Positions 13,701-25,063 of a stretch of DNA of 64,000 nucleotides are shown one piece after another (the stretch's first letter is position 1; the number at the start of each line of letters is the position of its first letter). The DNA comes from Gyrodactylus bullatarudis (taxonomy: Eukaryota > Platyhelminthes > Monogenea > Gyrodactylidea > Gyrodactylidae): the NCBI GenBank assembly GCA_012064415.1, contig SSNU01000132.1:238236-302235 (forward strand), given 5' to 3'. Below the pieces are notes generated by a model. It did not search any database. It was not told the origin of the DNA and saw nothing but the letters and a program-made list of their open reading frames with translations. The position numbers were made by a program, and so were the translations under genes.

Positions 13701-13915
13701 TCAGAAAAGGCATAAGGGTCTACTCAATAGTATTATTTCGGCCAGGAGAATATTTTGTTTGGCTCTAAACATTGTATTCTCAAATGCACCTTTTTTCAGA
13801 ATTGATATTTCCATTTCATATCTATAATCGGAAGCTTACTGAAGTTTGATTTAACTATGTTTAATTTATAGCCTAAACTTTTAAGAATAAAAAGTATTAT
13901 CATTTAATAAGCTAA

Positions 13916-15530
13916 TTAATAATAATAATAAATATTTATTGTCCAATTATATCACGTACAATATTAGGATCAAAAATTCTCAAGATATTTATACAAATCT
14001 TTTTTGGTAAATGCAATGTCTTTTCGTGCAATTTCATTGAATAGAGATGGGAGTCTATCAAAAAAGTATAAAGATTTAAGAGCATTATTTATAGGTCTTC
14101 TCAGTTTGACATTGTTATTTCTCAAGGCTCTTTGATTCAGTTTGGCATTCCAGAGACATTGAATATTGTCCTTTGCAAGTTTTAGACATCTGTAGTTTCT
14201 ACGGTGTCTCAGAAGTCTTATTTTGCCAAACCCACTGGATGGAATGTTGCATAAGCGCAGGAACCTTTTTTGAATATTTTCGAGAATGAAGGATATAGAT
14301 ATGGCCGAAGGACTCCAAATAGCAGAGCAGTATTCAATAGCTGGTCGAGCATATGTTTTAAAAAGGAGAATTTTTAGTTGGTTTGTCTTAACAGTTCTGT
14401 GAATTTGAAGAGTTCTACCAGCAAAAAGATTAGCAATCTTTTTTATGTAATTATCAAATCGCAAGTTATAATCATATTCAATACCAAGATCACGAACTAA
14501 AAATTTCCTTTCAAGAGAAAGAATATTAACATTATCATAGATTCGGTTTGAGGGATTAATAAAGGGAATAAGGAAAAAACTTTTATCAAAGTTAATTTGT
14601 AATGAAAAATAGGATAAATCACATGTCAATTTTGAAATAAAGTGTAATATAAAATCTGTATCGACAGCATTATTAGGAAATGAAAAGCATATTTTTAAGT
14701 CATCGGCAAATTTGAACAATTTAATATTGTCATTATAAGATTGGATTTTTGAAAATACAAGATTAAATAATAAAGGACCAATACGGCTGCCCTGGGGGAC
14801 ACCAGAGGTAATATCGCAAGTATTGGAACTTTTATTCTTAATAGAGACATATTGAGATCTAGATGACAAGAATAAATAAATGACATTTAAGAGGTTATAA
14901 TCATCAACATATTCAGAGAGAACATTCATTATAGAGCAAAAAAGAGATTGAGTCGAATGCTTTTTTCAAATCAATATAATCAACTAAATTGAGAATGATC
15001 AAGGATTTACATTTCTGAATGTGGAAAAAAAAGCAAGGAGATTAGTTTCAGTAGAGCGAGTATTGATAAACCCATGCTGAGTTGGATCAATTGAATTAAT
15101 ATCTATATTTTTTTTGAGAAGGAATAAAATAATTGAATCCAGTATGCATGTAAATTTGGGTAATAAGGAGATAGGCCGGAAATCTTTCACAGATTGAGGA
15201 GAATTATTCTTGGGAATAGGTACAATATTAATCTGTAATAAATCCTTTGGAAAGGAGAATTTAAGGAAAACATGGTAATAAAAGAAAGTATAAAGATGAT
15301 ATATAAATTTTGAAGAACAGCTTTGAATAATTTTGATTGAAATACCAAAATCGTCTTGATTATCTTGATGGTTAGATAATTAGATAAAGAAACCAATGGT
15401 TTAGTGAACTTTCAACAGAAAAAAAATTTTCGCTGCTTTTGAGTTGTACTTTTTACTTTGTAGTGAAGGAAATGAGCCATCAAAGCCAAATTATGATGAA
15501 AATTTTAAAAAGTGATCAACCTGGTCAAGT
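13916..15530 (-). pseudogene. Degenerate non-LTR retrotransposon (LINE) reverse transcriptase
   Basis: Read right to left, three frames together give a reverse transcriptase. About 15530-14999 carries the fingers region with DFRPISLLP and QHGF. About 15000-14930, in another frame, carries the catalytic motif A (VDYIDLKKAFDSI) and ends at stop codons. 14929-13970 carries GVPQGSRIGPLLFN, the FADD catalytic motif, and a C-terminal block (ARPAIEYCSAIWSP, IQKRFLRLC) typical of Jockey/CR1-like elements. At least two frameshifts and internal stops make it non-functional. The minus-strand 3' end finishes in a TTATTATTATTA run at about 13920, a common LINE tail. No endonuclease domain was recognised, so the copy is probably 5' truncated. 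Confidence 0.9.
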
Positions 15531-15721
15531 TTAAGATAAAACAGATAATCAAGGTGTAAGTAAAATCGAAAAGAAAACCTATTTGAAAATTAGAAATCTA
15601 GAATAAACTAGTTCTGCGTTTTTACGTAATATACAATTCCACGATGTTTATTTATGTAATAGAAAAATCTAGAATATATTTTTTTACAATTATACAAAAT
15701 AGATTTCTTTCAATTGGCTGT

Positions 15722-15775
15722 AATGAACCAATCATATTCACCAGTGGAGTAATATAAATATCTTTAGAAGTTGTA
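15722..15775 (+). promoter_or_regulatory. Promoter of small heat-shock gene 1 (CCAAT + TATA)
   Basis: CCAAT is at 15728-15732 and TATAAATA at 15753-15760, about 60 bp before the ATG. The block is conserved upstream of the second sHSP gene at 19084-19130, which supports function. AT-rich GAA/TTC-containing sequence at 15580-15680 could hold heat-shock elements, but I saw no clean nGAAnnTTCn array. Confidence 0.55.
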
Positions 15776-15820
15776 TAATTATTCAAATTATCATTTACAA
15801 TCAAAGGAATTCATTAAAAT

Positions 15821-16381
15821 ATGCTTAGACCAAAGCTTCATAACAGATCTCTACGTCAACGCTTTGACGATTTATTTCCGAGAAAAAGTCTATTCAATAC
15901 AGATCCCTTCTTTAGACAATTTGAACGAGACATGGATGCAGCATTTGATAGGATGCGAAAATCAATGTTCAGCTTGGAGCCTTGGAGAGAGAATATGGAT
16001 TTCCCATGTATTAATAAGAACTTTTTCCCATTCAATCATGAATCGTATTCTTCTTTCAATGAGTCTTTTGAAACTGACAAGAATGGCAAAGTACATTTTC
16101 GACTTTGTTACGATGTAAAAGATTTCCCAGACGAAACACTCAAAGTAACAATCACAGATGACCAGCTCAAAGTAGAAGCAGAACATGAAGTCAGAACGGA
16201 AAATTCAAGATCATCGTCAAAGTTTTGTCGTATCGTCTCATTGCCGTCTAATTTGGAAATGGACCAACTAAAAGCTGAAAGAACCAATGATGGAGTGTTA
16301 GTAGTGACCGCACCCGTCAAGGAAAATGCCATCGCCAATCAACATGTGATACCTATTGAGTACAAGAAATTAAATTCATGA
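15821..16381 (+). CDS. Small heat-shock protein (alpha-crystallin/Hsp20 family), gene 1
   Basis: Single-exon gene of 186 aa, a normal length for a metazoan sHSP. Residues 1-85 form a Phe/Arg-rich N-terminal region. Residues ~88-170 are the alpha-crystallin domain: VHFRLCYDVKDFPDETLKV, then TDDQLKVEAEHE, with SLPSNLEMDQLKAERTNDGV and LVVTAPV at its end. A C-terminal I-P-I (residues 177-179) matches the I-x-I motif used in oligomer assembly. The likely role is an ATP-independent cytosolic chaperone that holds unfolding clients. The start follows a TATA box by about 60 bp. It has a shortened tandem paralogue 2.8 kb downstream. Confidence 0.93.
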   Translation: MLRPKLHNRSLRQRFDDLFPRKSLFNTDPFFRQFERDMDAAFDRMRKSMFSLEPWRENMDFPCINKNFFPFNHESYSSFNESFETDKNGKVHFRLCYDVKDFPDETLKVTITDDQLKVEAEHEVRTENSRSSSKFCRIVSLPSNLEMDQLKAERTNDGVLVVTAPVKENAIANQHVIPIEYKKLNS

Positions 16382-16739
16382 AACGAGAAGCTTTTTGCAT
16401 TGATCATTTTTACTAGAGAGATATTTAAAAATATATATTTTATTGTCATTTACATAAATTAGAATTCTTCTTTTTTATTTAAATCAACTTTAGTTTTTTC
16501 CTGAGTCAGTCGTGACGTAAGGAAATTTTATTTAAATGCATTGAAATTTGTACTGTATTTAACTTGATGAAAAAATCTAAAACTATTTTAGATTACGAGT
16601 TTCTTAAACACATATTTATTAGTCATTGTAATATTTATTATTACTTTAATTAAAATGCTACAGGGACAAAAAAAAGTTTTCGAAAAAGATATGAAAAATT
16701 TGAGTATGGTTTTGGAAATTTGGTGGGACAATATTAAAA

Positions 16740-16806
16740 TACCTGAAGATTAGATTTACCATATAGATGGGGGATTTAGGTAATTTTACAAAGTTTCGTC
16801 CAAGTC
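16740..16806 (+). repeat. Solo end of the 18.5-kb MITE family
   Basis: AAGATTAG, GATGGGGGATTTAGGTAATT and TTTCGTCCAAGTC occur in the same order as in the right end of the 18502-18932 element. I found no matching left arm, so it is probably a truncated copy. Confidence 0.55.
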
Positions 16807-18501
16807 TACCTCAAAACATGGATCAAAATCAGGGTTTAAAAATTTTAATCAATAAAACATTTACCCTCCTCTTATCTTGTAGTCATTTGTCTGAATGACA
16901 GAGAGACTGAGTTCTTTTTAAAATCGATAACATAAAAAAACGATGAGTTTTAAATTCAAAAGTTCGAAGAGAATATATCAAATCACTAGATTTACATTGT
17001 ACATTTCTTGAAGGATCATCAGTAGTGTCACTTTAAAAATGATCGAATTCTAAAAGTCAATGAATATGATAATTTACAAATTCTCAAAGAAAAATAAAAG
17101 ATTAAGATACAGAATAAAATGTGAGCTAAAAAACACCAAAACTCTTCAATAAATAGCAGAAATGGAGAGAAAAGTGAAAAAGCTCACATCAGCCAGGATA
17201 GTTGAAGATTGTAGGAATAATTTTTCTAGACGCATACATTTGGTTTGTACAAGTTGATAGAGAATTCCTCTTTCTTTGAATTATGAACTTAAGAGGATTC
17301 TCGGACGTTAATGAATATTTAGCTCGTAATAATGAAAAGATGATCTCCGAGTTAATTATGAAAAATTAAGATTTTTCCCAACTGAATCATGAACTTATCT
17401 TCGCATAAATTTCAATTGTACGTTAATCTTAGCTCATTCAAGTATCCATAATAAAATTATTCACTAAATCCATGAAAAAATATATTCTATCATTAATAGT
17501 TAAACCGTTTGTAAAAGAAAATACAATTTGAAAGAAAGAATTTTTTCATCTGTTACAAATTTAAATCATTTGTGCATAGTTGAGTCGCTATGTAAAAATG
17601 AATGATCCAGAATAAATTTCTTTTTTTATATTCTAATTTTATACGATAGTAGTTTTTCATTTCTAGTGAACTCAGATTATAATAACTGCTTGACTTCAGT
17701 GAAAACAACATAAATTTCAAGGTTAGAGTTCAGAAAAATGAAATTTCAGCATCGATTCAAAATTCGCAAAATTTTCATATTTTTTCTTCAAAACTTTTCC
17801 AAGTAAAAGTAAATAATCTAGATTTCCAAAATTGTTATCATCATTGAGTTCTTGGTGAGAATTGAGATACTGAAAAATTTCTTCTCTTCATAAATATGAA
17901 GAAATCTATCTAGCGAACACAGGCCATAAATTTTTTCATTAAAAACTTTGTAATCAAACCAGGATTAGAGATTGATAAGACCTGGCGAAATATATATTTC
18001 TCTAATAAAATTATTTGGGTTAATCACACCAAGAAAATTTTTTTTCCAAAAATCACTCAAAGGAAAATTTTCACCCCAAATATATTTTTTTAAAAATAAG
18101 AAATAATTTAATTCAGTAATTTTTCTACCCAAAATCAGCTTGGAATCACTATTTCGATCTTGAGAAACAAGAAATAAATCTTCTTTAAGGATTAGGCCAA
18201 AATTAGTGAGAATCTAGATTCGCGTAAGGTTTTTTCCATCAAAGGTTCTATATAAGGAGAATTCTCACTTTCAAACTTTCTGAATCTTATGTAGGTTGCA
18301 TAAAGAATTTGAATCATTCAATTTACACCATTCAATAAGAGGGGAATTTTGAAATTAGGATAATTGATTCGAGGTAAAGAGTTGAAATTTTCATTGGGGT
18401 GATTTTTCGGGTTATTTTTGGAAATTATGTAAGTATACGTGAATATTTATCTAATAATATTCTGGATAAATTCCGTGAGCTTATCAAGAGCCTATATATT
18501 A

Positions 18502-18932
18502 GACTTGGACGAAATTTTGCAAAATTACTTAAATCACCCATCGATATGAAAAAACTAATCTTCTGGAATAAGATAAACAAAATTATGAAAATTTTCAAAT
18601 TTAAAACGTTTTTTGACCTATCAAAATTTTAATATTCATGAAAAATAAGAGAAATTTCGTTTTGAGCTATTGAAAAAACAATTTTAAAAGGATTTAAGTC
18701 ATTTTTACAACTTTATGTAAAGAAATATTGTGAACTCAAGTTAAAATTATAAAAATAAAACAATACAAAACCTTCTAAATTTGAAATTTTTTACAATTTT
18801 GTTTATATTATTTCAGAAGCATGGAAAGGTATTTTGAAGCGAAATTTGGTGGGATTATATTTAAATACTTAAAGATTAGTTTTTTCACATCGATGCGCGA
18901 TTTAAGTAATTTTCCAAAATTTCGTCCAAATC
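18502..18932. mobile_element. MITE-like element with 59-bp terminal inverted repeats
   Basis: The left arm (18502-18560, beginning GACTTGGACGAAATTTTGC) is repeated in inverted orientation at 18874-18932 with only a few mismatches over about 59 bp. The interior is AT-rich and has no transposase. A related terminus occurs at 16806, and a 608-bp relative with the same GACTTGGACGAAATTT start is at 51616-52223. It is a non-autonomous DNA element; no superfamily is assigned because no clear target duplication was seen. Confidence 0.7.
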
Positions 18933-19083
18933 CTTTCATCTGGGGATAATATTAATTTAATAAACCTTATCGTAAAGGAGACAAACGGATTAGTTTTGAT
19001 CAATTGGAATTTCATTCTGATAAGAAACTAAATTTCATTTCAGAAATTTTGGTGTAATCATCATCATGTAATATTAACATTTT

Positions 19084-19130
19084 AAGTGAACCAATCATTT
19101 TCCTCACTGGAGTAATATTAATTTCTTTAA
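19084..19130 (+). promoter_or_regulatory. Conserved promoter block of small heat-shock gene 2
   Basis: This block aligns with the gene 1 promoter: TGAACCAATCAT, then TGGAGTAATAT, then TCTTTA, in the same order and spacing. The CCAAT box (19091-19095) is intact. The TATA box of gene 1 (TATAAATA) corresponds here to TATTAATT, a change that should weaken it. Confidence 0.5.
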
Positions 19131-19167
19131 AATATCATTATACATCAGTAGTCATTAAAATTAAAGT

Positions 19168-19548
19168 ATGCGCAAGTTAGTATTGGAGCCGTGTAAAGGA
19201 AATAAATATACTTGTCCTCTGTCCGGACAAGAATCGTATTCTTCTTTCAACGAGTCCTTTGGTCTTGACGAGAATGATAGACTATATTTCAAATTTTGTT
19301 ACAAAAATTTCCCGAATGAAAAACTTGAATTAACTATCACAGATGACAAGCTAAAAGTAGAAGCAGAATTGGAAGTTGGAACAGAAAATTCAAAGTTTAG
19401 TCGTATCATTTCATTACCATCCAACTTGGAAACAAATCAACTCACAGCTGAGAGAACTGATGACGGAGTTTTAGTTTTGAGTGCCCCCGTCAAGGATCCA
19501 ATCATTCAACTGGAACTTGGGATGCATATTGATAAAAATAAAAAATAA
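19168..19548 (+). CDS. Small heat-shock protein paralogue, N-terminally shortened, gene 2
   Basis: Single-exon ORF of 126 aa and a clear tandem duplicate of gene 1: ESYSSFNESF, TITDDKLKVEAELEV and SLPSNLETNQLTAERTDDGV align without gaps. The protein begins at a Met matching internal residue ~45 of gene 1 (MRKLVLEP against MRKSMFSLEP), so about 44 N-terminal residues are missing. The alpha-crystallin domain (residues ~33-110) is complete, but the C-terminal I-x-I motif is gone. Both losses affect regions that control sHSP oligomerisation and client binding, so it may form only dimers or small oligomers (inference). The frame is intact, which argues against a dead gene, but its TATA box is degraded. 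Expression is uncertain. Confidence 0.82.
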   Translation: MRKLVLEPCKGNKYTCPLSGQESYSSFNESFGLDENDRLYFKFCYKNFPNEKLELTITDDKLKVEAELEVGTENSKFSRIISLPSNLETNQLTAERTDDGVLVLSAPVKDPIIQLELGMHIDKNKK

Positions 19549-21449
19549 AATCTGTGAAGAATCTCATAAAGAATTTTCTGTTCCCATACTGTAATGAGTT
19601 AAACTAAAGTAAATCAATCTAAAAATGATATGAATTTTTTAGCGTTCAGATTTCGAGAATTATTCGAATTTTAGGTCTTATTTTTGCTCTAACATGTTTA
19701 TTATAGCTTCTATATTATTAATTCTGAAGAAAAAAAACAGAATTAATCTGCAAAAACTTCTTTATAACTTGTTGCCTCAAAATTTTTAGCTACCTCTTCA
19801 GGTTTAGAAGCTCAAATTTAAATTTTTTAGAAAAATTTTTCTTTTAAGTTGAGAATTCTAATCTCTTTTTAAAGCGGATAGAATTTGGGCAGGAGATTTG
19901 CCTTACATTGACAAGTGTAAAAATGGCTGAAATTTATGTCAAAAATAACCAAAAAGGCTTTTTTCACATTTTAATTTGTATGAATGATATGCGAAGTATA
20001 ATAAAGTTTATTAAATAAATATTAAAAAAATAAAAACTAAAATTCGATAAAACACAAATTTGAATAGATCTCAAAGTCTAAACGCTAAAACATTTTCTAA
20101 TATTCCGAATCTTTTTATTTGGATCTGATGAAAATACTGTCGAAATTTTATATTGTATAAATGAAAAGAGTGTTATTTTGGTCCTGAAATCCAGTATTTT
20201 ATAAAAATTGTGAATTCTCATCTTCATAAAAAAATTCATGGTTAATCCCTCTAGTCGATGATGATGTATCATAAAACACACTTGAAATCAATTCAAGTTT
20301 TTTTCTGATAAACATTGCATTATTTAACATGTGTTTACATTTTTCTAAAGCTATAGATGAATCTTGATAGAACTCAACATTTAATCTTTCAATGAGAGAA
20401 TATACTTTTTTCATAACTATATTAATAATGTCATCAAAACTCTTGATTTTGACTCTGCAAAAAATATTTCTATCTTGAAAAATATTCTCAGTAAGTTTAA
20501 TATTATGTTTTTTATCTTTAAATTTAGAGCTTTAACTTAACGCTACAGTTTTAATTTTAGCTATTTTTCTTATTTATTTCTTTTAATTTTTAATATTTCA
20601 AATCAGATTGTTACAGTGTAGCAGCTACATCAGATTTGAGAACAGCTTATAACTAATAGCAATTGATAAGAATATTTAATCAAGTTACTATTTATAAAAT
20701 GATATGATTAATAAGCATTGCTTATGGAATACTAATTTGTTCATTTAAGTAGATAAACTTCATGTCAGTATCAAGTTGAAAAAAAAATTCAAGACACATT
20801 TTCCACTTTGAAAAAATCATTAAAAAGAGATAAATTAACAGTGTCTTATAAATTATAGGACATATTATAAGTTATAATAAGCTGATATTAACTTACTACT
20901 GTATTTATTCTCAGACGTTTGATATCTCTAAAACTCATAAATACAATATATGATTAAAAAATTTCCAAAACATAATAGAGCTTAATTATTTCTAAATTTT
21001 GGAGTTTCAAAATAAATTTTATCCACTAAAAGTATTAGTCTGGAAATTAAATGGATTTCTTTTTCAAGTTACTAATTTTATATAAATTCCTAAATTTTGA
21101 GTCATATATTGATACTAAAACATGTGTTATTCCTAAAAATAAAAAAAAGGAATTATAGATAATACCTTTTTGAAATTTTTTATCCGATTCACTTAGTTCC
21201 TGCCTATATTATTATTTATATATTTTTAAATTTATCTTATCAAACAGCAATCTACTGTTGAGTAATTGTGTGTAAAATCAGAAATAATTTTGCTTAAAAT
21301 TATCTGACAGGTAATATTTGTACTACTCATCCAGTCAGAATCAATATCTCAAGGTTAATGGTGGTTGCTATTGTTATAGTAAACTCAATTTTCGAAAAAT
21401 ACAATAATTACATAAGATATGCTATATATTTATCAACTTATGAGATTAT
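19549..21449. other. Intergenic region without a recognised gene
   Basis: AT-rich. ORFs at 20078-20414 (minus) have no recognisable domain. A 19-bp word containing ATAAGC-ATT-GCTTAT at 20708-20726 is identical to one at 4334-4352. Confidence 0.45.
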
Positions 21450-22605
21450 TCAAATGTTGAAAATCTTTTTCACAGTCTTGACTACATTCTCCGCTGTTGG
21501 GAGGGAAGCGGCCTCCAGATTTTTTGCATACGGCATTGGAATATCTGCTCCAGTTACACGCATTGCAGGTGCATCCAAGTAGAAAAATGCATCAGCTAAA
21601 ATATAATAGTAATTAAAGGAATAAAATTATTAAAGTCATGAATTTATGCTTACTTTCCATAACACGAGCCAGAATCTCAGATCCGATGCTACACATGGGC
21701 CATGAAGTTTCAACAGTCACGAGGCGCTTCGTCTTTTTAACACTTTCAAGTATAGTTTTTTCATCCAGAGGTTTCAATGTACGCAAATTGATAACTTCAG
21801 CACTAATGCCAAGCTTTTCAAGTTCAGCTGCAGCATTTAGGCAATGATCAACAGAAATTGAGTAGCTTATTAGAGATATATCAGTTCCAGATCGCATAAT
21901 CTTTGCTTTACCAATAGGTAGAACAAAGTCTGGGCTGATGGCTTCATCAGAAACATCAAAGGAAACTCCATAAACTAACTCATTCTCGAGAAAGACAACT
22001 GGATCAGGGTCTCTTATAGCAGCTTTGAGGAGACCTCTGGCATCTTCAGAGTCATAAGGAGAAAGGACTTTAAGACCAGGACAGCTGGCATACCAAGCAC
22101 TAAAATCTTGAGAATGCTGAGCAGCTACACCGGCTGCAGCTCCGTTAGGACCTCGAAAAACGATAGGAACAGTAACTTGTCCAGCACTCATGTAATGCGA
22201 TTTGCCAGCAGAATTTATTATTTGATCAATAGCCTGCATAGCGAAATTGAACGTCATAAATTCACAAACAGGTTTGAGACCGGCCATTGCAGCACCAGTC
22301 GCAATTCCAGCAAATCCCATTTCTGTAATTGGAGTATCCTTTACTCTGTCATCTCCGAATGCCTTCCATAAACCTTTTGTAACCTTGTAGGCTCCATCAT
22401 ACATTGCGACTTCCTCACCCAAAACGAAAACATCCTTGTCCCTTTCAATTTCTTCTCTAAGGGCAGAATTTAAAGCATCGCGAACGGTTAACTTAGTTGA
22501 AAGAACTCCGGAAGAATGAAAAGTTCGATTGACGAAATTTTTCGAAGATTTTGTCGATTTAATGAGACTAGAAGATAGTAAATTTAGACTCCTAAAGAAG
22601 GACAT
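21450..22605 (-). CDS. PDHB: Pyruvate dehydrogenase E1 component subunit beta, mitochondrial
   Basis: Two exons on the minus strand: 22605-21654 and 21595-21450, with a 58-nt GT-AG intron. The joined frame is 1098 nt (365 aa), close to the usual ~360. Residues 1-30 are Ser/Arg/Lys rich without acidic residues, as in a mitochondrial presequence. [17 protein letters not shown] and [20 protein letters not shown] open the thiamine-diphosphate-binding half. [20 protein letters not shown] and [12 protein letters not shown] follow, and the last exon supplies [20 protein letters not shown]. With E1-alpha the subunit decarboxylates pyruvate and passes acetyl to E2 in the matrix. The start at 22605 is the first ATG of the open frame. 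Only 86 bp separate it from the divergent Hakai start codon, suggesting a shared promoter. Confidence 0.96.
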
Positions 22606-22691
22606 TTTATAAATCACTAAAAATCAAACAAAAAAACATCTGTGACTTAAATTAATTTTCTTTGTTTTATTTTGTTGTTACATCAATTAAA
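22606..22691. promoter_or_regulatory. Bidirectional promoter between PDHB and Hakai
   Basis: The start codons of two divergent genes are 86 bp apart, so both 5' leaders and their core promoter must share this interval or overlap the coding regions. No TATA box was seen, which fits a housekeeping bidirectional promoter. This is an inference from spacing. Confidence 0.55.
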
Positions 22692-24464
22692 ATGTCTAGT
22701 CCTAGTCCTGAAAGGAGCTCAAAACATCGAGTTTCGAGGTCCAGGAGCTACTCTAGATCTAGATCTAGGTCATTTTCTTATAGTAGATCTAGATCAAACT
22801 CATATGACCACTCCAGATCCCCCTATCCCAGTAGATCGCGAACTAATAGCCAAAACAGTCGATCAGATTCAAATACTTCTAACGAAAAATATCAGCCCAA
22901 AGAGGAGATTTGGAATAATAAAATCTTTATCGTTGGCGAAAAAGTTAGAAATATCAATTTTCACTTTTGTTTTGATTGTGAATTGCCAATATTAACGTAT
23001 GGAAGAATGGTTGGTTATAATTTTTCATTTGAAACCCTTTTAGATACCATGTAAACATGTTTTGTGTTTAAAATGTGCAAATAACTCACCTAAAAATTGT
23101 TTTATTTGCAACAAAGCAGTCACTAAAATTGATGAATGCGTCGTTGGAAATATATTCATGTGCAATGAAACAGACAACTGTCAGAGAACTTATATTAGCC
23201 AGGAAGACTTAAATGCTCATATAAACCACCGACATGTTCCCAAATCTTCATATTCAGGATCAGTCCCTCCAAAAGAGGCAGCGAATGATAAAAAAAAACT
23301 AAATAATAATAGTTTCACAACATCCCCTATCAAAATGACTGCACCGAACACATCAGAATCCATAAAGTCTAATAATAATTCGATCAATTCAGATTTGTAC
23401 AGTAAAAGTGAGTTAAAACATTCAAAATCGTAAATAATTATCTTTAAAATTCAATATTTTAGTGAATGATTCTTCCAAAATCCCAACCTACAGTCAGATA
23501 AACTTGTGAGTAGTTTATTTATTTATGTATTTTGATTATTTATCTTGTAGTAATAATAATTTCAATATATCTGAATTATAATATCTGAACCTTGATGAGA
23601 ATATTCGTTTAGAATTTATTGAGAAACTTTAATACCAGATAAAAAGTTACTATTACATCATTATAGGTCACTTATTTCAAAGGAAGAAACTACAGATTCT
23701 GCTACAAGTTATTTATTTAATCATTTTCAATTCATGGTAATTAAGGTTAGAAATAATTTGAGGTGTTGTGGTTAAGCAAAAAAATCTTTGTAGAAAAGGG
23801 GAAAAAAAATATATACATTTATTAGAATAATTTAATTAATTCCTGAGAACTATCGAATTGGAAATAAATAAGGATAATATTTTTTTGCTTATTTCTAAGA
23901 TAATTTTCAGAATTTGGTCTTTAGATGATTGAATGCCATTTTCAGTTGAAAAGTCGATTATAATTTGAGTATGCTCAAGATAAAAGATGAATTCATTGTT
24001 CTCATATTTATCAAGATCAAAATATACTATCTTATGAAATTCGTATTTTTCGTAAAATTATTCCCTAATGAATGTATCTACATTTAAGTAAAAAATTATT
24101 AATTAAAGTAGAAAAAGCTCCAAACTGATTAGAAAATTTTGCTTAGGAATCACATGTCACCCATTAAGTTAACTCAAATGAACCAGCCAACTCAGATGGT
24201 AATATCGCCAAAATTGAATTCTATTCATCAGTTGACAAATCGCAGTAATGGAAATAATATTCAACAGATTTGTACATATCCAGGTAACGCCAATTTCGGC
24301 ATTAAGCAATCCCCAACCAGTTTTACAAAGTCAAGAAACTTTAATCAACCACCACCTGTCAGTTGATTAATCTTTATTCTCTTTTAAAAATAATTCATTT
24401 CTATAAATTAAAAAATTTTCAGTTGCGAAATGGTCAGAATCAAAATTACCCAAATAATACCTGA
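22692..24464 (+). CDS. HAKAI: E3 ubiquitin-protein ligase Hakai (CBLL1-like) with an SR-rich N-terminus
   Basis: Five exons fit in phase: 22692-23009, 23044-23407, 23463-23505, 24147-24357 and 24423-24464 (978 nt, 325 aa). Without the last splice, the frame in exon 4 stops at 24366. Residues ~1-70 are an Arg/Ser-repeat region. The RING follows: C-x2-C, YGRM-IPCKH, C-x-H-x2-C-x2-C, and C-x2-C. Next comes the Hakai-specific C2H2 unit with RTYISQEDLNAHINHRH. The remainder is Ser/Asn/Gln rich. In flies and mammals Hakai ubiquitinates phosphotyrosine targets and belongs to the m6A writer-associated complex in the nucleus. The human protein lacks an SR-type N-terminus as far as I recall. Intron 1 is only 34 nt. 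Exons 3-5 rest on splice sites and phase only. Confidence 0.87.
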
Positions 24465-25063
24465 CAAAGTTAAAATTAGTGTATCTATTGTATTTATATT
24501 GTATCTATTTATTGTGAATAACATTATCTTTTTTGTGAGAAATATTAAACTGTTTTTATTTATTCTTTTATCTCTATTTTTGGATATATCATTTTGCTCT
24601 TTTTACCTACTTATTTATTTCAAGAAAACCACACCCCTATTTTGATGAAGATAACTTAATGCATTTGTGCTTAAACTATTTTGAAAACAACTCAAGAGAT
24701 TTAATAATTTTATGATCAATTTTTTTTATATTGTTGAAGAATATTCCTCAATTATTTAAGGTTTCATTTCTATTCGAGATGACGATGATTTTATTACTCG
24801 AATTTGTAATTAAATTTTAATTTTCTAAAAATAACTTTTATACATGTTCAATCCGAAAATTACATACAGTATATAGAAGCCTAGAATCTTGTCTCATCAA
24901 AAAAGGGAATGATTTGAAAGCTCTTGAGTACTATTGATGAGGGATCACAAAACCTTTTTTCTATGTGGAACATTTTACAAATTCCATACTGATCTTAAAA
25001 ATGTAATTTAATTTGAGAAAAGATACAATCTTTACAGTATACAGAAAATATTTTTTTTATGTT
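24465..25063. other. Convergent intergenic spacer between Hakai and the MFS transporter gene
   Basis: It holds the 3' flanks of both genes. No further gene was seen. Confidence 0.5.

Larger units (their letters stand above)
10448..13915. other. Intergenic region without a recognised gene
   Basis: Contains the FEZF 3' flank (poly(A) signal near 10602), two simple TTA/AAT repeats, and a solo mariner/Tigger-like terminus at about 13675. No coding region could be supported. Confidence 0.5.
16382..19083. other. Intergenic region between the two sHSP genes, rich in MITE-like repeats
   Basis: No gene is recognised; the ORF at 18399-18632 lies inside repeat sequence. The interval holds a complete short inverted-repeat element at 18502-18932 and a solo right end of the same family ending at about 16806. 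Confidence 0.6.

Noticed and set aside
15187..15396. 69-aa minus-strand ORF near the LINE
   Set aside because: Wrong frame: the neighbouring frame gives the real reverse transcriptase sequence (INIVPIPKNNSP).
15962..16338. Minus-strand ORFs inside small heat-shock gene 1
   Set aside because: Antisense shadows of the sHSP coding sequence.
22108..22371. Plus-strand ORF across PDHB exon 1
   Set aside because: Antisense shadow of a strongly conserved enzyme gene.
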